A stretch of 32,348 nucleotides of DNA from Lachnospiraceae bacterium (GCA_003520205.1 DOVG01000214.1:1-32348); one strand, 5' to 3'. Shown: positions 16,474 through 25,598, counted from the first letter of the stretch. Made by a program: numbers and translations. The notes: generated from the letters alone by a model not told the origin.

Positions 16474-18318
16474 ATGATGGTAAGTATTTTTACAAAACTC
16501 ATTAATATAAGCTTGTCAGCAAGTATACTGATAGTGGCGTGTATTTTAATCAGGTATGCTTTTAAGGGCATGCCTAAATATATGCGGTGTATACTTTGGA
16601 TGCTTGTTCTTATACATCTCGTCTCTCCTGTACGGCTCGAAAGTCCGTTTAGTCTTCTTCCTAAAAAGGAAATAGTAAACGGCGTAGTAGAAATGGATGA
16701 CCCGGAAACTGAGAAACAGCTTAAAACGATTGACCTGACTTTGTCCGGAGATAAAAAGCTTAGTAAGGATAATCCTGCAGAAAAGGTGCATACGGTCAGA
16801 TATAAGACGACTACAGATAAGAACTTAATCAGTAAGGCAAATCTTATCAAAGGTTCAACTGCTATCTGGCTTATAGGAATCATCATATCCTGTATATATG
16901 GACTGTTTTCATATATAAGGCTCAGAAGATGTGTAGAAGATGCGGTTCTGCTTAAGGATAATGTATATCAGTCTGACAGAGTATTAACACCATTTGTTAT
17001 GGGAATAATAAGACCGAGAATATATATTCCCTTTAAGCTTACGAAAAGTGAGATATTCTTTGTGCTTAGTCATGAGAGGGCTCATATATCCCGAAAGGAT
17101 CATCTTCTGAAGCCGGTTGCTTATATTATTTCCTGTATATACTGGTTTAATCCGCTTATATGGGCATGCTACATGCTTCTTTGCAGAGATATAGAACTTG
17201 CCTGCGATGAAAAGGCTATAAATAAAATAGGCTATGACAGAAAGAAAGAGTATTCACAATCAATCCTTGACCTCAGTGTGCCTGGTAAATATATATCAGC
17301 ATGTCCTGTGGCATTTGGTGAAACAGGTGTTAAGGAAAGGGTAAAAAGTGTACTTGATATGAAGAAAGGAACAAAGATAGCCGTAGTTATGAGTGCGGTT
17401 ATAATAGCAGTAGTGGGAGTAGGATTTCTTACTTATCCCAAAACAAAGAAGAATAATGAAACGAAGAAAGAAGTAACAACTGTAGAGGCAAAAGAAGAAA
17501 TAACGAAAGTAGCCGAAAAAGAAGAGTCTACAACAGAAGTGGAAGAGGTAAAGACTTCTGAAGAAAAAGAAGAAGCAAATGAAAATAAAAATGAAAATGA
17601 TACTGAAAAAGTAAAAAAAATAACAACTATTCATGTCGATGATGCTACTGATATGGCTGGTTTAATGGTAGCGTACAGTTCTAACGATGGAAAATCTCTG
17701 TTTCTTGATCCATTACCGGAAATAAATAGTGTATCGGATGAAGGGGTAGAGACAAATATAGTTCTGTCATATGCTTCAAATGAACCTATCAACGAGGAGA
17801 TGACTCCTGAAGAGGCCCCTGAAGAGGCTTCTGAACCTGCCACTGAGACAGCGTATGCGTATATTGAAGATGGACCTATGGCGGGAGAAGAGATAGTCGC
17901 TAATTTAGATGAAAACATTGTTGAAGATGGTGAAGTAGAAATTAGTGATGAAAGCGTGAACCATTTTATGATTACGAGGGAGTATTCAGAAAGTCATCAG
18001 GGAGTAGACATAGCGGCAGAGGAAGGAACAAATATTCATTCGTATTGTGCGGGAACTGTAAAGAGTGCCGGATTTGATGAAAAGAATGGTAACTATATAG
18101 AAGTAGAAGATGAAAATGGATATGTATATTCATACTTTCACTTAAAGGATGCTCCTATGCTTAAAGCAGGAGATAAGGTTGAGGCAAAACAGGTAATAGG
18201 TGCAGTAGGTAATACTGGGGAAAGCACAGGTCCACATCTTCATGTTGAGATGACTGATAAGGATGGACAGAAAGTAGGACTTAAGATAATCCAGGCGGAC
18301 AGTGGTATCGAAGACTAA
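16474..18318 (+). CDS. BlaR1-like M56 metalloprotease fused to an extracellular M23 (LytM) peptidase domain
   Basis: A 614-residue membrane protein. The N-terminal half matches the M56/BlaR1 family: TM segments at about 7-27 and 34-52, a further one near 130-148, then the zinc motif H200-E201-R-A-H204 with KDH following, and downstream E241 in ELACDEKA. A last TM (about 303-321) precedes a Lys/Glu/Thr-rich linker (about 325-388), an acidic spacer, and from about 495 an M23 domain with H508 and D512 in HQGVDIA, the strand YVYSYFHL, and H588-L-H590 in GPHLHVEM. The four usual M23 zinc ligands appear present, so it may be an active peptidoglycan endopeptidase or a wall-binding sensor. A beta-lactam-binding domain, as in BlaR1, is absent. 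A terminator closes the blaI-M56 unit. Confidence 0.92.
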   Translation: MMVSIFTKLINISLSASILIVACILIRYAFKGMPKYMRCILWMLVLIHLVSPVRLESPFSLLPKKEIVNGVVEMDDPETEKQLKTIDLTLSGDKKLSKDNPAEKVHTVRYKTTTDKNLISKANLIKGSTAIWLIGIIISCIYGLFSYIRLRRCVEDAVLLKDNVYQSDRVLTPFVMGIIRPRIYIPFKLTKSEIFFVLSHERAHISRKDHLLKPVAYIISCIYWFNPLIWACYMLLCRDIELACDEKAINKIGYDRKKEYSQSILDLSVPGKYISACPVAFGETGVKERVKSVLDMKKGTKIAVVMSAVIIAVVGVGFLTYPKTKKNNETKKEVTTVEAKEEITKVAEKEESTTEVEEVKTSEEKEEANENKNENDTEKVKKITTIHVDDATDMAGLMVAYSSNDGKSLFLDPLPEINSVSDEGVETNIVLSYASNEPINEEMTPEEAPEEASEPATETAYAYIEDGPMAGEEIVANLDENIVEDGEVEISDESVNHFMITREYSESHQGVDIAAEEGTNIHSYCAGTVKSAGFDEKNGNYIEVEDENGYVYSYFHLKDAPMLKAGDKVEAKQVIGAVGNTGESTGPHLHVEMTDKDGQKVGLKIIQADSGIED

Positions 18319-18342
18319 TGAAAACTGAATATGTATAGTTAT

Positions 18343-18384
18343 GGTGCTATCTTACGATAATGTAAGATAGCATCTTTTCTTTTG
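18343..18384 (+). terminator. Terminator after the M56-M23 gene
   Basis: A 13-bp stem (18343-18355 with 18362-18374, one G-U pair, core TGCTATCTTAC) with a 6-nt loop is followed by TTTTCTTTT. It separates the BlaI/M56 unit from the ABC genes. No convincing promoter was found between it and the ATPase gene. Confidence 0.85.
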
Positions 18385-18461
18385 TCACGAAGATGTAAGA
18401 TGAGGATGTTATCTTAATAATTGAATAAGAGTCTTAGATGGATAAGAAAAAAGGAGATGCC

Positions 18462-19130
18462 ATGGATAACATAGTTGAACTAAAAGGAGTAACCAAAATA
18501 TATGGAGAAAAGGAAAATCAGGTGCTTGCTCTTCATAATGTAGATCTTGAAATAGAGAGAGGGAGCATGGTTTCGATAGTAGGAGCATCCGGAAGTGGAA
18601 AGTCCACACTCTTAAATATAGTTGGCGGAGTGGATACACCATCAGACGGAACTGTAATAGTAGATGGTAAAGAAATAACAAAGTATAACGATGATGAGCT
18701 TAGTATCTTCAGAAGAAGAAAGGTGGGATTTATATTTCAGGCATATCATCTGATTCCTGTTCTTACTGTGGAAGAAAATATAAAAATGCCAGTACTTCTG
18801 GACCATAGAAAACCGGATAAGGAATATATAGATCACATAATTAATCTTCTGGGGTTATCTGACAGAAGAAGACACCTTCCAAATCAGCTCTCAGGTGGTC
18901 AGCAGCAGAGAGTTGCAATAGCAAGGGCACTGGCAAACAGCCCATCCCTTGTTCTTGCTGATGAGCCGACAGGTGCTCTTGATTCCAGGAATGGTCAGGA
19001 GGTAATGGATCTTTTGATGAAGTCTGTCCAGACAATCGGTCAGACGCTTGTTATTATAACTCATAACATGGATCTTGCCCGGGAGGCAGACAGGATTATA
19101 AAGATAAAGGACGGGGAGATAGAAAAGTAG
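18462..19130 (+). CDS. MacB/LolD-type ABC transporter ATP-binding protein
   Basis: A 222-residue ATPase of the class that powers FtsX/MacB-type permeases. It has Walker A GASGSGKST, the Q-loop FIFQAYHLIPVLTVEENI, signature LSGGQQQRVAIARAL, Walker B LVLADEPTGALDS and the switch histidine in VIITHNMD. An in-frame ATG at 18438 would add 8 residues. The ATG at 18462 is preferred because AAGGAG (18451-18456) lies 5 nt before it and the resulting N-terminus is standard. The 859-residue permease gene starts 1 nt after the stop. It is the only ATPase gene for two permeases in this cassette, so it may serve both. Homologues act in antimicrobial-peptide resistance or lipoprotein/peptide extrusion; the substrate here is unknown. 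Confidence 0.95.
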   Translation: MDNIVELKGVTKIYGEKENQVLALHNVDLEIERGSMVSIVGASGSGKSTLLNIVGGVDTPSDGTVIVDGKEITKYNDDELSIFRRRKVGFIFQAYHLIPVLTVEENIKMPVLLDHRKPDKEYIDHIINLLGLSDRRRHLPNQLSGGQQQRVAIARALANSPSLVLADEPTGALDSRNGQEVMDLLMKSVQTIGQTLVIITHNMDLAREADRIIKIKDGEIEK

Positions 19131-19131
19131 C

Positions 19132-21711
19132 ATGGAAGATTACAGAGAGCTGGGCAGTAGATATCTTACAACGAATAAAAAAAGGTCTTTGATAACAGTA
19201 ATCGGCTGCTTTATTGTTGCGGCCGGCCTTTTTATGTTTCTTAACTGTATGGCCTGCTGGGTAGAGAAGTGCCGTATAGATGCAAGGGCTGATGATGACT
19301 GTGAAATAATTATTCTGACGGATGATAAGGATATTATAGAGAAGATAGTAAATGAAGCTTTTGTAACTTCGGCATATCTGGGTAAAGCATATTCGTGGCA
19401 GAATGACGATGCTGAAGAGATATATGCAAATGCGCTGCACATAAATGTAAAAGAAAAATTTCTAATTAATTATTATTCTAAATATATAAAGAAAACCTAT
19501 GGGGTTGAGACAGAACTGAATGAACTCCTTTCTTGGACATATTGTCAGGATAATGAAGGCATAGGATACCTGATGATTCTGTTTGGGCTTCTGATTTCAT
19601 TAGTACTTGCTATTATTGGAGTGGGGGTACTTAGAAATAATATTTCCATATCTGCTATGGAGAGAGTAAAGGATTATGGAAATCTAAGATGCATAGGAGC
19701 TACAAAGAAACAGATAAAGCAGATAGTATATCGGGAATCATTTTTCCTTGAAACAGTGGGGATAGCTGGTGGAATATTTGCCGGTTTTTTATTAAGCATT
19801 CCTGTTTGTACAAGCCCTAAGAGAGAGTACCCTATAGGGTTTCATATACTTCCGGTAATTTTGCTTCTGATTGCTTTTTACGGTGATATGTATTTTGCGG
19901 TAAATGATGGACTAAAGAAGGTTCTGTCTGTAAGCCCGTCAGAAGCGGTTAGGGGGAATTACAGGATTAAAGCAAAAAGAATAAAGAGACGAAGAAGTGG
20001 AATCTGGGGACGTATTTTTGGAGTTGAAGGAGACTATGCCTATAAAAATATAAAGAGAAATAATGGAAGATTTATAAAAACTGTTACAGCAATGGTATTT
20101 GGAATGATCATCGTAATTGTAGTAGGCGGTGTGCTTGGAAAGGTATATCAGTTTTATGATGAAGTGGCGAATGAATATGGATATTACCAGCAATATATAT
20201 ATCGTGATACAAGCTCAGCTGAATCGTATGATGAAATGAAGGCTGACCTTTATTCTCCTGAAGCACTAAAGAGAATAAGCAGTTCAGATGGAATAAGCAA
20301 GACGAAATTCCTGTATCAGTCTACGCTTTATGCGGCAGAAGACAGATGGGTATTTAAGAATATTAATAATGCATATAACAAAGAAACATATGATGGACAA
20401 AGCTATGGAATGGGAGAGGAAACATCTGAGCAGACAAAGCTATATCGGGGGCAGGGAAGTGGTCTGATAGATTATGCCGGAATGGAAACATATGATGAGA
20501 AAAGAAACTCTTATAATGTAAGATTTGATACCTATTATAGTATTTATGATACCATGATATATATGTATGGATATGATAAAGAAGACTATGGAAGATGTGC
20601 TGATAATCTTGTAGAAGGGACTATGGATCTTTCGGAAAATGGTATTCTTCTTGTTAATCAGGCGAATCTGACTCCAAGTTCGTATTATGAAGAATATGAT
20701 GGAATTGTTACATCGACTAAACCGTATCAGTTTCTGGATGTTAATGTTGGAGATGAGATAACTGTAGTTGATCCGATAGAACTATATAATCTGGTTCAGG
20801 AAGAACGTAAAAATGCAAAGGCATATGACGAATATATGCATAAGGAGGCAGACAGATGGAATCAGGAGAATAAGGGTAAAACTGGTAAAAATGGCGAACC
20901 TTTGGTAAACCCTTATGAACAGTATATAGATATCGAGAATAATGACAGGAAAGAATTGTGGATTGTTGAAGCTGCCAGAGAGAAACTGGTTGAAGAAGGA
21001 AAATGTAAGAAATATGTGATTGAAGGGATTTTAGAGAGAGATCCTAATAATTCGACTGTATCACCTGCCATAATAGTGCCTCTTGACAAATTCTATAGAA
21101 TTACGGGAAAGACTGAAAGTGATTATAATGGAATAAAGTTCCATGTAAGTAATATATTCAGTAGAGATTTTGAGAAGAACGATTTTCTAAATGCCTTAAA
21201 TGAGAAGACTAATAATTATTATATTGGAGAGGAATATGATGGCCCGGTATATGAGTCTTATACGTCGCCATTTTTGGAAGGCATGGGAATGGTAGTGTCG
21301 GGAGTAAAATATATGATCGGGGCTGTGGTTATTATATTTATATTTATTATTATCAGTATACTCAATACTTTAAATGTAACCATAAGTGGACTTCAATTAA
21401 GAAGAAATGAATTTGCGCAGCTCAGATCCCTTGGAATGACAAAGAGGAGTCTGCTTAAAGCGGTACTTCTCGAAGGGGGGATAGTATGGATTGTATCAAC
21501 TATTATAGGAATAATTCTGGGAATAGCTATAGAGTATGTGTTATATAAGATGTTTATAAATCTGATAATAGATTCTGGTATATATATATTCTGGCCGGGA
21601 ATTATAATAGCGGCATTACTTTCTCTGGTAGTCCTGGCGGGGTCAAATTATTTCTTCTTTAAACAGATGAAGCTTGATGTGGCATCAGAACTGATAAGAT
21701 CTGGAGAATAA
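19132..21711 (+). CDS. FtsX-like ABC transporter permease with large extracellular domain
   Basis: An 859-residue permease with two FtsX-type membrane blocks. After TM1 (about 19-41) and a roughly 100-residue outer domain comes the first FtsX block (about 140-285, with MERVKDYGNLRCIGATKKQIK, the cytoplasmic coupling segment). Another TM (about 315-337) leads into an extracellular domain of around 370 residues rich in Tyr, Asp and Asn. The second FtsX block (about 715-850) has LRRNEFAQLRSLGMTKRSLLKAV. The duplicated layout, with a big loop late in the protein, is close to BceB/VraG/MacB relatives. It pairs with the ATPase gene 1 nt upstream. A large external domain and the nearby intramembrane kinase suggest sensing or detoxification of an envelope-active compound; this is inference. 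Confidence 0.92.
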   Translation: MEDYRELGSRYLTTNKKRSLITVIGCFIVAAGLFMFLNCMACWVEKCRIDARADDDCEIIILTDDKDIIEKIVNEAFVTSAYLGKAYSWQNDDAEEIYANALHINVKEKFLINYYSKYIKKTYGVETELNELLSWTYCQDNEGIGYLMILFGLLISLVLAIIGVGVLRNNISISAMERVKDYGNLRCIGATKKQIKQIVYRESFFLETVGIAGGIFAGFLLSIPVCTSPKREYPIGFHILPVILLLIAFYGDMYFAVNDGLKKVLSVSPSEAVRGNYRIKAKRIKRRRSGIWGRIFGVEGDYAYKNIKRNNGRFIKTVTAMVFGMIIVIVVGGVLGKVYQFYDEVANEYGYYQQYIYRDTSSAESYDEMKADLYSPEALKRISSSDGISKTKFLYQSTLYAAEDRWVFKNINNAYNKETYDGQSYGMGEETSEQTKLYRGQGSGLIDYAGMETYDEKRNSYNVRFDTYYSIYDTMIYMYGYDKEDYGRCADNLVEGTMDLSENGILLVNQANLTPSSYYEEYDGIVTSTKPYQFLDVNVGDEITVVDPIELYNLVQEERKNAKAYDEYMHKEADRWNQENKGKTGKNGEPLVNPYEQYIDIENNDRKELWIVEAAREKLVEEGKCKKYVIEGILERDPNNSTVSPAIIVPLDKFYRITGKTESDYNGIKFHVSNIFSRDFEKNDFLNALNEKTNNYYIGEEYDGPVYESYTSPFLEGMGMVVSGVKYMIGAVVIIFIFIIISILNTLNVTISGLQLRRNEFAQLRSLGMTKRSLLKAVLLEGGIVWIVSTIIGIILGIAIEYVLYKMFINLIIDSGIYIFWPGIIIAALLSLVVLAGSNYFFFKQMKLDVASELIRSGE

Positions 21712-21733
21712 ATATATAGAAAAGGGGAAAGAT

Positions 21734-22687
21734 ATGAATAAAAAAAGAGGGTATATAATAAAAAAAGACGTATTCATGTATTTGGTAATGATTTTGGCTA
21801 TACTTTTTGCAACGCCAGGAAATTCGATGAGGGCATATGCCATGACCCCAAGGGTGATGATGACAGAATATTCTCTGGATAAGAAAGATATATATCCGGG
21901 AGATACATTTTCATTAAGCTTCAAGTTAAAGAATACTTCGAAGAATACAGTGATGAATCTCAAATGCGTGGTGGTTTCTGACAAAGGTGAGTTCCTTCCG
22001 TCAGAAGGAGTAGGAAGCAGTTATGTGGACGAAATAGCCGGAGAAGAAGAGATAGAGCTTACTTTTAAACTTGAGGCGGTGAAGAAACTGGAAGAAAAGA
22101 CTTACAGTCTTAAGGTTAAGACTGAATATGAGGATTGGAGTGGAAGCTATAAATCAGAGGACTCTGTATATGTACCAATAAAGCTCAAAACTGAAGTTCT
22201 GGTTTCAGATACTTATATAGCTGAAGAAGAGATACATCTGGGTGATAATATCGAAATTGTCTCTACGGTTAACAATATAGGAGCGGCAGATATATATAAA
22301 GTTACAGCACAGGTTACAGGGCATAATATAGCTGATTCCAAAAGTTATATAGGAAATATAAAGCCTGGAAAAAATGCAAATATAGATATAATTACAAAGG
22401 CTATAAAACATGATGATGTGCGGGATGCTACGGAGTATGATAATGATCTGATTATTACGTATGAGGATATAGATGGTAATAAATATACAGGAAAAGAAAG
22501 TCTGGGCAATATAAAAGTTCTTGAACAGGATTTCTCGGATATTATACAGATTAAGGAGGATAATACAAGGCATCTTACAGAGGCTAACAAGGCGGAGATT
22601 ATAATCGCTGCAGCCGTAGTTCTGATAATTATATTTTTTGTGAGACGCCATCTGAAAAGAAAGAAGCTGGAAAGAAACTTTAATTAG
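21734..22687 (+). CDS. Secreted, C-terminally anchored protein with CARDB-like domains
   Basis: A 317-residue protein with a long basic N-terminus and hydrophobic signal segment (about residues 14-34, likely cleaved near AYA), then two beta-rich domains of about 110 residues each. Features such as DIYPGDTFSLSFKLKNTSKNTVMNLK and EEIHLGDNIEIVSTVNNIGAADIYKV recur at equivalent positions and match CARDB/NEW3-like adhesion modules. It ends with a single TM (about 288-303) and a basic tail KRKKLERNFN, so it sits in the membrane with the body outside. A strong AAGGGGAAAG precedes the ATG. It lies between the two permease genes and is likely an extracytoplasmic partner that contacts the transporter or the wall. 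The function is inferred from its position. Confidence 0.88.
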   Translation: MNKKRGYIIKKDVFMYLVMILAILFATPGNSMRAYAMTPRVMMTEYSLDKKDIYPGDTFSLSFKLKNTSKNTVMNLKCVVVSDKGEFLPSEGVGSSYVDEIAGEEEIELTFKLEAVKKLEEKTYSLKVKTEYEDWSGSYKSEDSVYVPIKLKTEVLVSDTYIAEEEIHLGDNIEIVSTVNNIGAADIYKVTAQVTGHNIADSKSYIGNIKPGKNANIDIITKAIKHDDVRDATEYDNDLIITYEDIDGNKYTGKESLGNIKVLEQDFSDIIQIKEDNTRHLTEANKAEIIIAAAVVLIIIFFVRRHLKRKKLERNFN

Positions 22688-22725
22688 AGGAAGTAAATGA
22701 TGTAAGAATAAAGTGAGGAATTTAT

Positions 22726-24063
22726 ATGGGCTATTTGATAAGACTTAGTCTTGCAAATATCAAAGTCAGGAAGCTTAGAACTGTTCTTACTATAGCGGGT
22801 ATAATGATAGGGATTATGTCTGTAGTGACTATGCTTACAACTGGTATTGGTGCCAGGAAAACCATGTTAGCAGAAGTAGAAAAAGCGGGTAGTTCACGTG
22901 AGATAAATGTATATACTACTTCCTATGGGAGAAAGGACAGGCTTCTTAATGATTCGATAGTAAAGAAAATAGAAAAACTGGATAATGTATCGGGGGTATA
23001 TCCTGTTATAGAGGCTCAGGGAGAGGAAAAACTTGGACCATATATAGGCTGGAATAATCTGAATGGAGTCCCTAAAGAGTATATGGAGCTTTTGGAACTT
23101 GAAACAGGAGAGCTGCCAAAGGCAAATGGCTCAAGACCAGTTCTTTTAATTGATAAGGGTGTTAGAGCTACTCTATATAATGAGAGAACGTGGCAGTTGT
23201 ATAAGGACAGCCCGCAAGGTAGTAGCCCTATAGTGGGAAGAAAACTGGATTTCAGACTGGATAAGAACCTGATAGACGATTTAAGTGAAGATGAAGAATT
23301 AGAAACAGCATCGGCTGGAGACAGTAAGGAAGATGATGAGGAAGATGAATCTGAAGTAAAATATCAGAAGCTTAAAGTATCAGGTGAAACTTCAAATCAG
23401 TATGCTTATGAGATATATACAGATATAGATACCATGAAGACGTATCTGAAGAGGCAGTCAGTGAATGGACGTATCCCGGGACAGCCGTTAGATAAAAACG
23501 GCCGACCATATTCTGCCTGGATGTATAACAGATTGATTATAAGAGTCGATGATGTAGAAAAAGTAGAACATGTATCCAAGGTTATTCAGGATATGGGGTT
23601 TCAGGCAGAGAATAATCTGGAATCTGTTAAGTCAGTTACGGAAACTGTGAGTATGATACAGTTTATCTTAGGTGCTATAGGTTTTATAGCAGCTGTGGTG
23701 GCAATCATAGGAATTATAAATACTATGATGACTGCGGTGTATGACAGAATAAAGGAAATAGGACTCCTTAAGATGCTTGGTTCTGACAGTGATGATATCA
23801 GTTTAATGTTTCTTTTTGAATCTGCAATGCTTGGTGCGTTGGGAGGAATACTTGGAGTGATACTATCACTTCTTGTAAATATATATATTAATGGCAGACT
23901 GGTAAAATATATGAAGATGCCGGAGGGGACATGGATAATGGATACTCCGCTATGGCTTATCATAGGGGCTGTTCTTTTGTCGGTACTTGTTTCGGTTCTT
24001 GCAGGGGCATTTCCGGCCAGATGGGCATCAAAGATAAAACCGCTGGATGCTATAGCGGGGTAA
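22726..24063 (+). CDS. MacB-like ABC transporter permease
   Basis: A 445-residue permease of MacB layout. TM1 (about 17-38, LRTVLTIAGIMIGIMSVVTML) is followed by an extracytoplasmic MacB core domain (about 45-300) and an FtsX block (about 305-440) with MTAVYDRIKEIGLLKMLGSDSDDI, two more TM segments, and the terminal PARWASKIKPLDAIAG motif. An acidic stretch (about 185-206, rich in Asp and Glu) sits in the external domain and looks like an inserted disordered loop. No ATPase gene follows; the upstream ATPase (18462) is the probable engine. GTGAGG precedes the ATG. The gap to the preceding gene is 38 nt, so it is co-transcribed. The substrate is unknown. Confidence 0.93.
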   Translation: MGYLIRLSLANIKVRKLRTVLTIAGIMIGIMSVVTMLTTGIGARKTMLAEVEKAGSSREINVYTTSYGRKDRLLNDSIVKKIEKLDNVSGVYPVIEAQGEEKLGPYIGWNNLNGVPKEYMELLELETGELPKANGSRPVLLIDKGVRATLYNERTWQLYKDSPQGSSPIVGRKLDFRLDKNLIDDLSEDEELETASAGDSKEDDEEDESEVKYQKLKVSGETSNQYAYEIYTDIDTMKTYLKRQSVNGRIPGQPLDKNGRPYSAWMYNRLIIRVDDVEKVEHVSKVIQDMGFQAENNLESVKSVTETVSMIQFILGAIGFIAAVVAIIGIINTMMTAVYDRIKEIGLLKMLGSDSDDISLMFLFESAMLGALGGILGVILSLLVNIYINGRLVKYMKMPEGTWIMDTPLWLIIGAVLLSVLVSVLAGAFPARWASKIKPLDAIAG

Positions 24064-24072
24064 AAGTTTGTG

Positions 24073-24101
24073 TTGAATAATATTGGTATACACTTTATAA
24101 T
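24073..24101 (+). promoter_or_regulatory. Promoter of the L,D-transpeptidase gene
   Basis: TTGAAT (24073-24078), 17 nt, TATAAT (24096-24101). The leader would be about 44 nt. The transpeptidase therefore probably has its own promoter and is not only read through from the ABC genes. Confidence 0.75.
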
Positions 24102-24151
24102 GAATAGGATTGCGTTGTTAGTGCATTAATTGTAGTAGAAGGAGAAATACA

Positions 24152-25579
24152 TTGATTAAGAAGGTTAACAGAAATTTATTGATATTACTTGCGGCAGTGG
24201 TTATAACCTTAGTTTTTGGTGGTTTTAGTGTGTTTGCAGCAGGCTGGGAAACAGATGAAGGTGGCATCAAATATGTAAATGATGACGGAACCACCCTTTC
24301 AGGATGGCAGGAATTAGATGGAAATAAATATTATTTCAAAGAAGATGGTCATGTTTCTGTTGGAATGACTGTTATAGGAGAAAATACTTACTATTTTGAT
24401 GAAAAAGGTGTCATGCAGACAGGGTGGCAGATAGTAAATGGAAAGAAATTCTACTTTGATGCATCCGGTATCAAGAAGTCAGGATGGGTATCAATTGGCA
24501 GCAACAAGTATTATGTTGATTCTGTAAATGGTATGCTTAAGGGCTTACAGTCCTTAGGTGGAAAGAACTACTATTTCGACGAAGAAGGTATCATGCAGAA
24601 GGGCTTTGTTACTGTTGATGGAGTAAAGTACTACTTTGGTAAAAAAGGAATTGCAAAGGAAGGCTTCTTCAAGGTAAAGAAAAAGTATTATTATTCTGAT
24701 AAGACAGGAAAGCTTAAGACAGGATGGTTTAAGTATAAGAAAAAGTATTATTATTTCAATACAAATACATGCAAGATGTCTACAGGCTGGACTAAGATAA
24801 ATGGTAAAAAGTACTATTTTAGTTCGAAAGGTAAGGCTAAAAAGGGCTGGCAGCAGATAAATGGCAAGACCTACTACCTGAGTAAGAAGGGTATGCAGAT
24901 TACAGGCTTCAAGAAGATAAAGAAGAAGTATTATTATCTGCTCAAAAAGGGTGACTATAAGACAGGCTGGATGAAGAAGGGTAAGTATAAATATTTCTTC
25001 CATGAAGATGGAACCATGGCTATAGGCTGGACAAATCTTAATGGAATACTCTACTATTTCTATAAGGCTAATAATAAGGCTAATAAACCTGTCGGTGCTA
25101 TGGCGAAGAATACTAAGATAGACGGCAAGAAGCTGGACAAGAAGGGACGCTGGGTAGGTTCTACACCGGATGGTATGGATGCAAAGGCGAAGAATCTGTC
25201 AAGTAATACGGATTATCTGATACTTGTAAATTGTGATATTCATTATGTGGCTATATATAGTGGAAGCAAGGGAGCCTGGAAACCACTCTTTAAATGGCAG
25301 TGTGGTAATGGAGCTCCGGAGACTCCTACAGTTAAGGGTACCTTCAGTATAGGTGCTAAAGGATATTATTTCGATCCTGAGGGAGGCGGAAGATGCTTCT
25401 ATTATTCTCAGTTCTATGGTGACTATCTGTTCCATTCCGTTATCTGCGATAAGGATGGAAATGTAATAGACGGACGTCTGGGATGTGCAGTTTCTCATGG
25501 ATGTGTCAGACTTGCCAAGGAAAATGCCAAGTGGATATATGATAATATCCCTTCAGGAACTACGGTTGTAGTTTACTAA
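24152..25579 (+). CDS. Secreted L,D-transpeptidase with N-terminal cell-wall-binding repeats
   Basis: A 475-residue exported enzyme predicted to make or exchange 3-3 peptidoglycan cross-links. The start codon is TTG: AAGGAG (24139-24144) lies 7 nt upstream and translation from there gives a complete signal peptide (basic MIKKVNR, hydrophobic core to about residue 29, Ala-containing cleavage region). About 13 tandem repeats of about 20 residues follow (roughly 48-310), each with a G-aromatic or G-hydrophobic start and a YY/F core (for example GWQQINGKTYYL), the wall/choline-binding repeat type. The C-terminal YkuD domain (about 350-475) has the catalytic motif SHGCVRL with H449 and C451. Many repeats carry extra lysines, giving a basic binding region. 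A short gap leads to an acyl-CoA synthetase gene. Confidence 0.95.
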   Translation: MIKKVNRNLLILLAAVVITLVFGGFSVFAAGWETDEGGIKYVNDDGTTLSGWQELDGNKYYFKEDGHVSVGMTVIGENTYYFDEKGVMQTGWQIVNGKKFYFDASGIKKSGWVSIGSNKYYVDSVNGMLKGLQSLGGKNYYFDEEGIMQKGFVTVDGVKYYFGKKGIAKEGFFKVKKKYYYSDKTGKLKTGWFKYKKKYYYFNTNTCKMSTGWTKINGKKYYFSSKGKAKKGWQQINGKTYYLSKKGMQITGFKKIKKKYYYLLKKGDYKTGWMKKGKYKYFFHEDGTMAIGWTNLNGILYYFYKANNKANKPVGAMAKNTKIDGKKLDKKGRWVGSTPDGMDAKAKNLSSNTDYLILVNCDIHYVAIYSGSKGAWKPLFKWQCGNGAPETPTVKGTFSIGAKGYYFDPEGGGRCFYYSQFYGDYLFHSVICDKDGNVIDGRLGCAVSHGCVRLAKENAKWIYDNIPSGTTVVVY

Positions 25580-25598
25580 TAGTTAAAGGAATAAAGAA

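Noticed and set aside
16113..18318. Beta-lactam resistance cassette (bla or mec type)
   Set aside because: The repressor and M56 domains fit, but there is no beta-lactamase or PBP2a gene and no penicillin-binding sensor domain in the M56 protein.
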